Source: Gracilimonas sp040117685
Lineage (GTDB): Bacteria; Bacteroidota; Rhodothermia; Balneolales; Balneolaceae
DNA: 64,000 nucleotides
Direction of reading: 5' to 3'
Assembly (NCBI RefSeq): GCF_040117685.2
Contig: NZ_JBEDYP020000010.1
Coordinates: forward strand, 62,001 to 126,000
Under the pieces are notes generated by a model. It did no database searches. It saw nothing but the letters and a program-made list of their open reading frames with translations, and was not told the origin of the DNA. The number at the start of each line of letters is the position of its first letter. The stretch's first letter is position 1. This document shows, one piece after another, positions 35,232 through 42,929 of this stretch. The position numbers were made by a program, and so were the translations under genes.

Positions 35232-35774
35232 ATCGCAAGAAGAAGTTATCAGAGACGACCACAAAACGAGGATCGTCCTCGAATTAATGAAGAAATCAAT
35301 GCAGCTAAAGTTCGGGTTATCAAACCTGACGAAGAGCATGAAATTACGACAGCTGAACGCGCCCTGCAGATAGCTGCATCGTATGATTTAGATCTCGTAG
35401 AGGTCGCCCCAAAAGCCAAGCCCCCGGTTTGCAAGGTGATTGACTATGGGAAATTTATGTACGAGAAAAAGAAAAAAGAGAAAGAAGCGAAGAAAAAACA
35501 GCATACTATATCTGTTAAAGAATTGCGCTTCCGTCCGAACACAGACGATCATGATCTTGAATTCAAAACCCGCCACGCACGAGAATTTTTGGAAGGTGGC
35601 GACAAGGTGAAAGCAACCGTGCAGTTCCGTGGACGAGATATGCTTTACACGGAAAAAGGTGAATTATTGCTTCTGCAGCTTGCTAAAGACCTTTCTGATG
35701 TAGGCAAAATTGAAAGTAAGCCTAACATGGAAGGCCGCAGAATGATCATGATGCTCGCCCCATCTAAAAGTTAA
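35232..35774 (+). CDS. infC: Translation initiation factor IF-3 (AUC start codon)
   Basis: A 180-residue IF-3 of normal length. The N-terminal domain reads ARRSYQRRPQNEDRPRINEE then VRVIKPDEEHEIT and VEVAPKAKPPVCKVIDYGK. The C-terminal domain includes KELRFRPNTDDHDLEFK and MEGRRMIMMLAP. No ATG, GTG or TTG precedes the conserved N-terminal part; the frame opens at ATC 35232, five bases after GAGG (35223-35226). infC of other bacteria also uses AUU/AUC, because IF-3 rejects such codons and thereby controls its own synthesis. Starting at the first GTG (35436) would delete the whole N-terminal domain. The gene lies between thrS and rpmI as expected. Confidence 0.95.
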   Translation: MARRSYQRRPQNEDRPRINEEINAAKVRVIKPDEEHEITTAERALQIAASYDLDLVEVAPKAKPPVCKVIDYGKFMYEKKKKEKEAKKKQHTISVKELRFRPNTDDHDLEFKTRHAREFLEGGDKVKATVQFRGRDMLYTEKGELLLLQLAKDLSDVGKIESKPNMEGRRMIMMLAPSKS

Positions 35775-35849
35775 TTCCTTCGTTGCACAGGGATACAAAT
35801 CTCCCTATTTTATAAGTCTTTAAATTTTCACAAAAGTTGGTGGATTTCC

Positions 35850-36050
35850 ATGCCAAAAATGAAAAGTAATAGTGGTGCTAAAAAGCGGTTTAAGGTTACC
35901 GGTTCCGGTAAAATTAAGCGTAAAAAAGCTTACAAGCGTCACATTCTGACAAAGAAAAGTAGTAAAACAAAAAGACAGCTTGGAAAAGACACATTGGTTG
36001 ACAAAGCCGATGAAAAGTCTATCAAAAGACAGCTGCCTTATCAATCTTAA
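35850..36050 (+). CDS. rpmI: 50S ribosomal protein L35
   Basis: A 66-residue basic protein with the L35 signature MPKMKSNSGAKKRFKVTGSG and KAYKRHILTKKSSKTKRQL. It is part of the large subunit and lies in the usual place between infC and rplT, 19 bp before rplT. The 75-bp gap after infC could hold an L20 autoregulatory site, as described in other bacteria, but I see no clear structure there. Confidence 0.97.
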   Translation: MPKMKSNSGAKKRFKVTGSGKIKRKKAYKRHILTKKSSKTKRQLGKDTLVDKADEKSIKRQLPYQS

Positions 36051-36069
36051 TTTTTAAACTAACGACAAA

Positions 36070-36417
36070 ATGCCACGTTCATTAAATTTGGTGGCTTCCC
36101 GTCGCCGTCGCAAAAAGATCATTGATCAAGCGAAAGGTTACTGGGGCAAGCGTAAGAACGTTTACACCATTGCGAAGAATGCCGTAGAGAAAGGACTTCT
36201 CTACCAATACAGAGATCGCAAAAATCGTAAGCGTAATTTCCGTCGATTATGGATCACCCGCATCAATGCGGCAGCAAGATTAAACGGTACAACCTATTCT
36301 AAACTCATCCACGGGATGAAGACCAAGAATATGGAGATCAACCGTAAGGTTCTTGCAGATCTTGCCGTACACGATGCAGATACGTTTGCTGCTATTGTTA
36401 AGGAAGCCACTGCTTAA
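36070..36417 (+). CDS. rplT: 50S ribosomal protein L20
   Basis: A 115-residue L20 with the family N-terminus PRSLNLVASRRRRKKIIDQAKGYWGKRKNVYTIAK shortened in the usual way, then YRDRKNRKRNFRRLWITRINAAAR and SKLIHGMK. It binds 23S rRNA early in assembly and in several bacteria represses its own operon. A strong intrinsic terminator follows 20 bp past the stop. Confidence 0.97.
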   Translation: MPRSLNLVASRRRRKKIIDQAKGYWGKRKNVYTIAKNAVEKGLLYQYRDRKNRKRNFRRLWITRINAAARLNGTTYSKLIHGMKTKNMEINRKVLADLAVHDADTFAAIVKEATA

Positions 36418-36437
36418 TTGCATATATTAAACGGTAT

Positions 36438-36478
36438 AAACCGGCAGATCTTTTTTATAAGGTTTGCCGGTTTTTTTA
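36438..36478 (+). terminator. Intrinsic terminator or attenuator between rplT and pheS
   Basis: AAACCGGCA (36438-36446) pairs with TGCCGGTTT (36465-36473), 18-nt loop, followed by a run of seven T then ATTTT. It ends the ribosomal-protein part of the transcript about 97 bp before the pheS start, so pheST must be reached by read-through or have its own promoter. Confidence 0.85.
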
Positions 36479-36574
36479 TTTTCGGGAACTAATTTAGGTT
36501 CCAGCGCAGATGTTAAGCCTCGTATACAGCATGCCATGCTGATGCGAAATCATTTTAAAAGAAAATCACAGTTC

Positions 36575-37582
36575 ATGCTTAATGATATAAAAGCATTACA
36601 GGAAGAAATTAACAGCTTCTCCATCTCAGACGATGAGCAGCTCGAAGCATTCCGTCTTGAGTTTTTATCCCGAAACGGGAAAGTGCAATCCATGTTCAAA
36701 AATATGGGCAGCGTTCCCAAAGAAGAACGGGCTGAAGTTGGTAAAGCGATGAACCAGGTGAAAATGCTGGCTGAGTCAAAGTTTGAAGAAGCTAAAGCCG
36801 CACTTGAACAAAAGGAAAGCAAAAACCTGAGTGCCAAAGACGACATCACCCTTACTCCTCCTTCCTATCCTTTAGGATCGTTGCACCCGCTTACGCAGAC
36901 CCTGGAAGAAATGAAATCCATTTTCTTCCGGTTGGGCTTTACCATTGCAGACGGACCGGAAATTGAGGATGATTTCCATAATTTCACGGCGCTCAACTTC
37001 CCCCCGAATCACCCGGCAAGGGATGAACAGGATACCTTTTTCATCAAGAAAAGTGATGACCCGAATATTCAGGATTTGGTGTTGAGAACACATACTTCAC
37101 CGGTGCAGATTCGACTGATGGAAAACACGGAACCGCCTATCAGGGCTATTATGCCAGGACGTGTGTACCGGAACGAGGCTGTTTCACCCAAGTCTTACTT
37201 CTTATTTCACCAGGTGGAAGCTTTATATATAGATGAAAATGTAAGTGTTGCTGACTTGAAGGAAACGCTGATCACTTTTGCCAAGCTGATGTTTGGGACG
37301 GATGTAAAATACAGATTACGTCCCGGCTTCTTCCCTTTCACTGAACCCAGCCTAGAAATGGATATATGGTGGGGATCGGAGAAAGACGGTAAGTGGCTAG
37401 AGATTTTAGGCTCCGGCATGGTTGACCCCAATGTATTCAAACATGCAGGTGTTGATCCCGAGAAATATACCGGCTTTGCCTGGGGCATGGGTGTTGAACG
37501 TATTGCCATCCTCAGACACGGCATTGACGACATCCGTACCTTCTACGAAAATGACATTCGCTTCCTCGAACAGTTTAACTAA
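36575..37582 (+). CDS. pheS: Phenylalanyl-tRNA synthetase alpha subunit
   Basis: A 335-residue PheRS alpha chain from ATG 36575 (MLNDIKALQ), which matches the usual coiled-coil N-terminus. A longer frame back to TTG 36464 would begin inside the terminator and is rejected; ATGs at 36536 and 36542 are less likely alternatives. The class II core shows HPLTQTLEEMKSIFFRLGF, motif 2 LLRTHTSPVQIR as VLRTHTSPVQIR with PGRVYRNEAVSPKSYFLFHQVE, FFPFTEPSLEMDI and motif 3 GWGMGVERIAILRHGIDDIR in slightly changed form. It pairs with PheT, whose gene starts 17 bp later, to charge tRNA-Phe. Confidence 0.97.
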   Translation: MLNDIKALQEEINSFSISDDEQLEAFRLEFLSRNGKVQSMFKNMGSVPKEERAEVGKAMNQVKMLAESKFEEAKAALEQKESKNLSAKDDITLTPPSYPLGSLHPLTQTLEEMKSIFFRLGFTIADGPEIEDDFHNFTALNFPPNHPARDEQDTFFIKKSDDPNIQDLVLRTHTSPVQIRLMENTEPPIRAIMPGRVYRNEAVSPKSYFLFHQVEALYIDENVSVADLKETLITFAKLMFGTDVKYRLRPGFFPFTEPSLEMDIWWGSEKDGKWLEILGSGMVDPNVFKHAGVDPEKYTGFAWGMGVERIAILRHGIDDIRTFYENDIRFLEQFN

Positions 37583-37599
37583 ATACCTCCCCCGCTTTA

Positions 37600-40008
37600 A
37601 TGAAAGTATCGTACAACTGGCTTAAAGAATTTATTGATCTTCCCCTCTCACCGGAAGAGACCGCAGAAAAACTAACACTAATCGGACTGGAAGTAGAAGA
37701 AATTGAATCTTTTGGCAGTTCTCTGGACGGAGTAATTGTCGGAGAAGTGCTGGAAGTCCGGGAACACCCAAACGCCGATCGGCTGCAGGTGTGTGATGTA
37801 AACCTGGGCGACTCCCAGACACAAATTGTGTGCGGGGCTAAAAATGTAGCTGCCGGACAGAAAGTACCTGTGGCTACAGTGGGTTCCACCCTTCCTATAA
37901 AACTGGATGATGGTTCCTTCCTGAAAATTAAAAAGGCCAAACTCCGCGGTGAAGTGTCTGAAGGAATGATTTGCGCCGAAGATGAACTCGGGCTTGGAAC
38001 CGATCACGATGGCATCATGGTGCTGGATGAAGACTTAAAAGTGGGAACACCCATTTCGGAAGTCTTCGAGCTCTATGAAGATACCATCATCGACATTGCC
38101 ATTACTCCTAACCGCCCGGATGCAACCTGCCACCTGGGTGTAGCAAGAGATTTATCAGCTGCTCTTAACATCGACCTGAAAAAGCCTGAGATTTCTACCG
38201 GTAAAACGGTTAAAGATTCCGATGACATCACCATAAAAATTGAGAATGCAGAAAAATGCCATCGGTATGTGGGCAAGATGGTCAAAGGCGTTGAAATCAA
38301 AGAATCACCAAGCTGGCTGCAGAATAAGCTGAAAGCCATTGGTGTGCGTCCGGTCAACAACGTAGTGGATGTTACCAATTACGTGATGTATGAATTGGGA
38401 CAGCCGTTGCATGCTTTTGATTACGCTACCATTCGCGGCAAAGAAATCATAGTTAAGGATTTCAATAAGGAAATTGAATTTGAAACGCTGGATCATGTGA
38501 AGCGCAAATGTACACCGGGCACCTTGTTTATTTGTGATGGTGAAGGTCCCGTAGCCATTGCCGGCGTAATGGGCGGTGTGGATTCTGAAGTTGGAGATAA
38601 CACCACTGATATCCTCATTGAAAGTGCCTATTTCGACCCCGGCTCCATCCGCAGAACAGCCAAAGAGCAAACCCTTCAAACCGATGCTTCCTACCGTTTT
38701 GAGCGCGGAATTGACCCAAACCTTCAGGCAATTGCTGCAGAACGAGCCGCTCAGCTGATTGCTGAGGTCGCCGGCGGAGAGATTTCAGAGGAAACGGTCG
38801 ATGTTCACCCAACCAAAACAGAAACACATCAGCTTACCCTCCGAAAAAGCTATACCAATCGTTTGTTGGGAACGGATTTTGACACCTCAACCATCGCGAA
38901 TATTTTGGAAGGACTGGAACTGAAGGAAGTTAAACGGAATGAGGATACCATTACCTATGGGATCCCTACTTTCCGCCCGGATTTGGAACGCGAAGTCGAT
39001 TTAATTGAGGAAGTTGGTCGACTGTTCGACTACAACAAAATTCCCGCTCCGAAGCACGGAATTTATGTTTCTTCAGAACCGATTAACGAGTGGGAAAAAC
39101 TCAATCAAAAAATCAGGAACACTTGTCTGCAGTTAGGACTTCGTGAAATCTATTCCAACTCGCTTATTTCTGAGAAAGAAGCCTCACATTTTGGTGAGCT
39201 CGATGATATGATTTCTGCACTCAATCCTTTAAATAAGGATATGAGCACTTTACGCCCTTCTCTTCTGCACGGATTTCTGAAATCAGCCTCTTACAACTTC
39301 AACCGTAAAAGGGCTGGTGTTCGGTTTTTTGAATTGGGGCATGTATTCAATGCCGATGAAGAAGGAACGTATTATGAAGGCATTAAAGAAGAAGTGCATG
39401 TTTTGCTTGGCCTGGCCGGACTAAAAAATCAGGACAGCTGGTCGGAAGAGGCAGAATCGTATTCCATTTTTGATCTGAAGGCTTTGGTTCAAGCTTTCTT
39501 CAGTAAACTGAATTTAATGGAGCATCTTTCATCGAAGGCAAAAGATGAAAACACTCTTGAATATTTTTGGGGAGATAAAAAAGTTGGGACCCTGTTCCTT
39601 CCTGCCGATGACTTAAAAGAAGCCTATGATTTCGATCAGGAAGCTTTTGTGGCTGAACTATCTGTGTCAACAATAGCCGAGGCTCTTGAGGTTATACCTG
39701 AAAATACTTTTACAGCCGTTCCTAAATTTCCCGCATTCGAATTCGACTTTGCTGTGATTGTTTCTCAATCGGTTACAGCCGGAGAACTGATGGAGGTGAT
39801 AGAAGACAAAGCCGGCGATCAGCTGGAAAGCATTGATATTTTTGATGTTTTTGAGGGTGAGTCAATCGGAAAAGGAAACAAAAGCCTGGCCTTTCGGTTA
39901 AACTTCCTGAATCCGAACAAGACCTTGAATATCAAAGAAGTAGAACCTATTATTCAGCGAATTGTTAAATCATTGGAAAAAGATTTTTCAGCTAAACTGA
40001 GAGGGTAA
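37600..40008 (+). CDS. pheT: Phenylalanyl-tRNA synthetase beta subunit
   Basis: An 802-residue PheRS beta chain of standard length. An N-terminal EMAP-like tRNA-binding domain (about 40-150, VGEVLEVREHPNADRLQVC), B3/B4 editing domain (LGQPLHAFDY, VAIAGVMGGVDSEV), B5 domain, inactive synthetase-like core and C-terminal ferredoxin-fold anticodon-binding domain (VPKFPAFEFDFAVIV ... SLAFRLNFLNPNKTL) are visible in order. It recognises tRNA-Phe and edits mis-charged tyrosine. It is followed after 12 bp by the coiled-coil/zapA pair. Confidence 0.98.
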   Translation: MKVSYNWLKEFIDLPLSPEETAEKLTLIGLEVEEIESFGSSLDGVIVGEVLEVREHPNADRLQVCDVNLGDSQTQIVCGAKNVAAGQKVPVATVGSTLPIKLDDGSFLKIKKAKLRGEVSEGMICAEDELGLGTDHDGIMVLDEDLKVGTPISEVFELYEDTIIDIAITPNRPDATCHLGVARDLSAALNIDLKKPEISTGKTVKDSDDITIKIENAEKCHRYVGKMVKGVEIKESPSWLQNKLKAIGVRPVNNVVDVTNYVMYELGQPLHAFDYATIRGKEIIVKDFNKEIEFETLDHVKRKCTPGTLFICDGEGPVAIAGVMGGVDSEVGDNTTDILIESAYFDPGSIRRTAKEQTLQTDASYRFERGIDPNLQAIAAERAAQLIAEVAGGEISEETVDVHPTKTETHQLTLRKSYTNRLLGTDFDTSTIANILEGLELKEVKRNEDTITYGIPTFRPDLEREVDLIEEVGRLFDYNKIPAPKHGIYVSSEPINEWEKLNQKIRNTCLQLGLREIYSNSLISEKEASHFGELDDMISALNPLNKDMSTLRPSLLHGFLKSASYNFNRKRAGVRFFELGHVFNADEEGTYYEGIKEEVHVLLGLAGLKNQDSWSEEAESYSIFDLKALVQAFFSKLNLMEHLSSKAKDENTLEYFWGDKKVGTLFLPADDLKEAYDFDQEAFVAELSVSTIAEALEVIPENTFTAVPKFPAFEFDFAVIVSQSVTAGELMEVIEDKAGDQLESIDIFDVFEGESIGKGNKSLAFRLNFLNPNKTLNIKEVEPIIQRIVKSLEKDFSAKLRG

Positions 40009-40020
40009 CCAAACCTGCAT

Positions 40021-40275
40021 ATGAATAAACTTTCACAACAAAGCGACAAGTTCAGACGGCTGCTGGATGAAGTGGGTTCCGAGGTGGAAGGTCTGAAACA
40101 GGAAATTCGCGAGCTTAAGAAGGACAACGCCAAGCTTAAAGCCAAACTCGAGGAAGAACACGAAAAGCAAACCGATATCTTTTCTGCTATCACAGAATCA
40201 GAAAGGCTGGCGCTTAGGCAACACGTGCAGGGGCTTATCTCAAAAATTGACCATCACCTTGGAGTTGATTCATGA
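40021..40275 (+). CDS. Small coiled-coil protein coupled to zapA
   Basis: An 84-residue acidic and basic-rich helix-forming protein. Residues about 8-48 give continuous heptads (FRRLLDEVGSEVEGLKQEI, ELKKDNAKLKAKLEEEHEK). A second helical part (ESERLALRQHVQGLISKIDHHLG) follows. There is no signal or membrane segment. Its stop overlaps the zapA ATG by ATGA, so the two are made together. I do not assign a family; by size, coiled coil and coupling it is a candidate cell-division partner analogous to ZapB. Confidence 0.75.
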   Translation: MNKLSQQSDKFRRLLDEVGSEVEGLKQEIRELKKDNAKLKAKLEEEHEKQTDIFSAITESERLALRQHVQGLISKIDHHLGVDS

Positions 40276-40565
40276 AATCGATAAAAGTTACCATCCTCGG
40301 CAAACAATACCCTCTAAAAGTAGAGGATCATGAAGAAGAATCCATGGTCCGAATCTGCAAGTTTGTGGATGAACGTTTTAAAACCTACCGGCAGCAACTG
40401 GTGAAACAGCCGGAATCTACCGTTATGGTGCTGGCTGCGCTTAGCATAGCCGAAGAGCTTTTTGAAGCCCGTAACGCAAATACAGAATTAGAGAATAACG
40501 AAGAAGTTCTGATGGAGCGGGTGAATCACAGTCTCGAACGCCTGCTCACCGAAATCAAAGAATAA
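40272..40565 (+). CDS. zapA: Cell division protein ZapA
   Basis: A 97-residue ZapA with the N-terminal domain signature KSIKVTILGKQYPLKVEDHEEESMV shortened here, followed by the conserved MVRICKFVDERFKTY and VLAALSIAEELFEAR and a C-terminal coiled coil. ZapA binds FtsZ and bundles filaments at the division ring. It starts within the stop of the upstream coiled-coil gene. In many genomes zapA sits near pheT, as here. Confidence 0.92.
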   Translation: MKSIKVTILGKQYPLKVEDHEEESMVRICKFVDERFKTYRQQLVKQPESTVMVLAALSIAEELFEARNANTELENNEEVLMERVNHSLERLLTEIKE

Positions 40566-40594
40566 TAATCCCCTATAAATAGCAGGAGTATATT

Positions 40595-41410
40595 TTGGCT
40601 GATACAATCAGCATTTTTTTTGTTGGCGACATAGTTGGAGACCCCGGTATTGAAATGACCAATACCTTCTTACCCAGTCTTATTAAGAAGTATGATGCCG
40701 ACTTTGTGATCGCCAATGCCGAAAATTCCCACGAAGGATTTGGAACAAACAGGAAAATCATAAAAAACCTGCTTAACCTTGGAGTAAATGTGGTTACCGG
40801 TGGCGATCATTCTTTTGACAAATGGAAGGTGTTTGATTACATGCGCGATCATGATCATATCCTCCGCCCTCTTAACTACCCTAAAGGAAATGCCGGGCTT
40901 GGTTTCAGTATTCATGAAGTGCCCAATAAAAATGTAAAGGTAGGCGTACTGAATTTGCAGGGGCGTACTTTTATGAAGGCCATTGACGATCCTTTTTCCA
41001 CAGCCGAGTGGGCGTTGGAGAAAATCAGGGAAGAGACGAAGATCATTTTTGTGGATTTCCACGCCGAAGCCACCGCTGAGAAAATATCCATGGGCTGGCA
41101 TATTGACGGAAAAGCTTCGGTGATGGTTGGAACGCATACTCATGTTCAAACCAATGATGCCCGTATATTTCCGCAAGGACTCGGTTACCTGACCGATGCC
41201 GGTATGACCGGCTCCATGAACGGAGTTATCGGGATGGACAAGAAAGTAGCCATCAAGCGATTAATGACGGGGGTCCATCAGAAATATCAGCCCGCTTCCG
41301 GCGATAATCAGCTTTGTGGGGCTTTAGCAAAAGTAGATATCGAAACCGGAAAATGTGTGCACATCGAGCCCGTTACCTATCCCGGACTAAACAATTCAGC
41401 TACCGATTAA
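40595..41410 (+). CDS. YmdB/TIGR00282-type metallophosphoesterase
   Basis: A 271-residue phosphoesterase starting at TTG 40595; AGGAG lies six bases upstream, a convincing ribosome site, and no ATG fits. Metal motifs are visible: FVGDIVGDPG (Asp12), NAENSHEG, GGDHSFD, DFHAEATAEK and GTHTHVQTNDARI. Members of this family hydrolyse 2',3'-cyclic nucleotides and affect RNA turnover and cell-fate choice in Bacillus (YmdB). It is cytosolic. Its stop shares one base with the start of the ABC transporter gene that follows. Confidence 0.92.
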   Translation: MADTISIFFVGDIVGDPGIEMTNTFLPSLIKKYDADFVIANAENSHEGFGTNRKIIKNLLNLGVNVVTGGDHSFDKWKVFDYMRDHDHILRPLNYPKGNAGLGFSIHEVPNKNVKVGVLNLQGRTFMKAIDDPFSTAEWALEKIREETKIIFVDFHAEATAEKISMGWHIDGKASVMVGTHTHVQTNDARIFPQGLGYLTDAGMTGSMNGVIGMDKKVAIKRLMTGVHQKYQPASGDNQLCGALAKVDIETGKCVHIEPVTYPGLNNSATD

Positions 41411-42102
41411 TGGATAACCAAAAGATCGTTCTTCAAGCAAAGGACTTATATAAAAGCTTTCCGGGCGGACCTGATAAAGGAGAGCTTAAAGTATTACAGG
41501 GTATGAATCTGGAGATTACTGAAGCGAGCATCACATCGATTGTTGGCTCGAGCGGAAGCGGTAAAAGTACACTGCTTCATATTCTGGGAGGTCTGGATCG
41601 TGCTGATTCCGGAGATGTATTCTGGAATGAAAAGAACATTTCGACTTATAAGCCGGATAGCCTGGTTGATTTCCGAAATAAGTATATCGGCTTTGTTTTT
41701 CAATTCCACCATTTACTGCCGGAATTTACCGCGCTCGAAAATGTGGCTATGCCCGCGCTGATTGCCGGCACCCAAACCGGTGAGGCGTATGAACGGGCTC
41801 ATGAACTGCTTGGCCTTTTTGGTATCGATGAGCGGTCGGGCCACCGCCCTACCCAACTTTCAGGTGGTGAGCAGCAACGGGTATCCATGGCCCGAGCGCT
41901 TATGAATAACCCACGTGTGGTACTTGCTGACGAACCCACCGGAAACCTTGATCAGGAAAACACAGATATTATCCTGGATCTTTTGTTTGAGCTCCGGGAA
42001 GCTATGGGCGTTTCTGTATTGCTGATTACGCACGAAAAGGAAATCGCAAGCCGATCGGATACCATCCTTGAATTAAAAAATGGTGTTTTAGAATCACTTT
42101 AA
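41410..42102 (+). CDS. LolD-like ABC transporter ATP-binding protein
   Basis: A 230-residue ATPase from ATG 41410, overlapping the preceding stop by one base; the reading frame is open further upstream but that part overlaps the phosphoesterase gene. Walker A GSSGSGKST, Q-loop FVFQFHHLLPEFTALENV, signature LSGGEQQRVSMARAL and Walker B VVLADEPTGNLD are intact. The FQxHHLLPEFTALENV segment is typical of LolD, the ATPase of the lipoprotein-releasing complex LolCDE; MacB/FtsE-like ATPases are close relatives. No permease gene is adjacent, so LolC/E would be encoded elsewhere. A Lol role fits the many lipoproteins in the window. Confidence 0.88.
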   Translation: MDNQKIVLQAKDLYKSFPGGPDKGELKVLQGMNLEITEASITSIVGSSGSGKSTLLHILGGLDRADSGDVFWNEKNISTYKPDSLVDFRNKYIGFVFQFHHLLPEFTALENVAMPALIAGTQTGEAYERAHELLGLFGIDERSGHRPTQLSGGEQQRVSMARALMNNPRVVLADEPTGNLDQENTDIILDLLFELREAMGVSVLLITHEKEIASRSDTILELKNGVLESL

Positions 42103-42172
42103 GGTTTTGGGAAGTCCCAAAACAGTCCTATTTTTACACCCTTCAAATCACAGCTATTTTAAATTAATAAAC

Positions 42173-42859
42173 ATGTCGAAACGACTTTCAAAAGAAGAAT
42201 TAGAATCTGATCCGCTGATTGAGAATTATAATCGTGCAGCGGCTTATGTAACTGAAAACAAGAGCTTCATCACCACTGTAGCCATTGCAGTTGTGCTTGT
42301 TGTAGGCGGCATTATAGGATATAATTATTATTCCTCTGCACAGGAACAGGAAGCACAGCAGTTACTGTCTGTAGCCGAGAACTACTATAATCAGGCTGAT
42401 TACGAAAACGCTCTTTATGGTGATGAGTTTGAGCTGACCTATGGATTCGATCAAATTTCTGAGGAATTCCCACGAACTAACGCCGGCAATATTGCAAACT
42501 TCTATGCCGCTGTATCCAGTTACGAACTGGGCGATATTGAAAATGCACTCATATTCATGGAAGAGTTTGAGGTGCCCAAAGGCATTCTTGGTGTAGGCCC
42601 TCTTAGTCTCCATGGTAAACTGCTAATGGCCAATGAAAGTTATGAAGCCGCAGCAGAGAAATTCGTTCAGGCCGCTAATTGGGATGAGAACAGTGTTACT
42701 ACTCCATCTAACCTTTTGGAAGCCGCACAAGCTTATTATCAGGCCGGTAACTACGACAAAGCTGATGAATTGGCTACTCAGATTATTGAAGAGTACCCGC
42801 AAAGCGGACAAATTGCTGAGTCTGAAAAGCTGAAAGGAATGATAGCTGCAATAGGCTAA
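42173..42859 (+). CDS. Membrane-anchored TPR protein (YfgM-like layout)
   Basis: A 228-residue protein from ATG 42173 (MSKRLSKEELESDPLIENYN). One transmembrane helix is at about 39-60 (TVAIAVVLVVGGIIGYNYY) after a cytosolic N-terminus, followed by tetratricopeptide-like helices (AENYYNQADYENALYG, ANFYAAVSSYELGDIENAL, EAAQAYYQAGNYDKADELA). The arrangement resembles YfgM/BamD-like helper proteins of the periplasmic chaperone network, but sequence kinship is not certain. It ends the long plus-strand run and is followed by a terminator. Confidence 0.8.
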   Translation: MSKRLSKEELESDPLIENYNRAAAYVTENKSFITTVAIAVVLVVGGIIGYNYYSSAQEQEAQQLLSVAENYYNQADYENALYGDEFELTYGFDQISEEFPRTNAGNIANFYAAVSSYELGDIENALIFMEEFEVPKGILGVGPLSLHGKLLMANESYEAAAEKFVQAANWDENSVTTPSNLLEAAQAYYQAGNYDKADELATQIIEEYPQSGQIAESEKLKGMIAAIG

Positions 42860-42913
42860 ACTTTCTTTCGAGAAAGTGTTAAGGCTGCCTTTTTCAAGGT
42901 AGCCTTTTATGTT
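42860..42913 (+). terminator. Double hairpin terminator after the TPR gene
   Basis: A first hairpin ACTTTCT-TTCG-AGAAAGT (42860-42877, tetraloop TTCG) is followed by AAGGCTGCC/GGTAGCCTT (42881-42889 and 42899-42907, one G-U) and TTTATGTTT. It separates the plus-strand housekeeping run from the convergent regulator gene. Confidence 0.8.
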
Positions 42914-42929
42914 TCTAATAGTGAGTGAG

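Noticed and set aside
36464..36574. Longer pheS N-terminus starting at TTG 36464
   Set aside because: That start lies inside the stem of the rplT terminator, and the added residues do not resemble PheS.
41314..41409. Extended N-terminus of the LolD-like ATPase
   Set aside because: It overlaps the conserved C-terminal part of the phosphoesterase gene; the ATG at 41410 gives the normal LolD start.
42107..42172. Longer N-terminus of the TPR protein from TTG 42107
   Set aside because: The added residues are uncharacteristic and the ATG at 42173 begins the usual polar N-terminus before the membrane helix.
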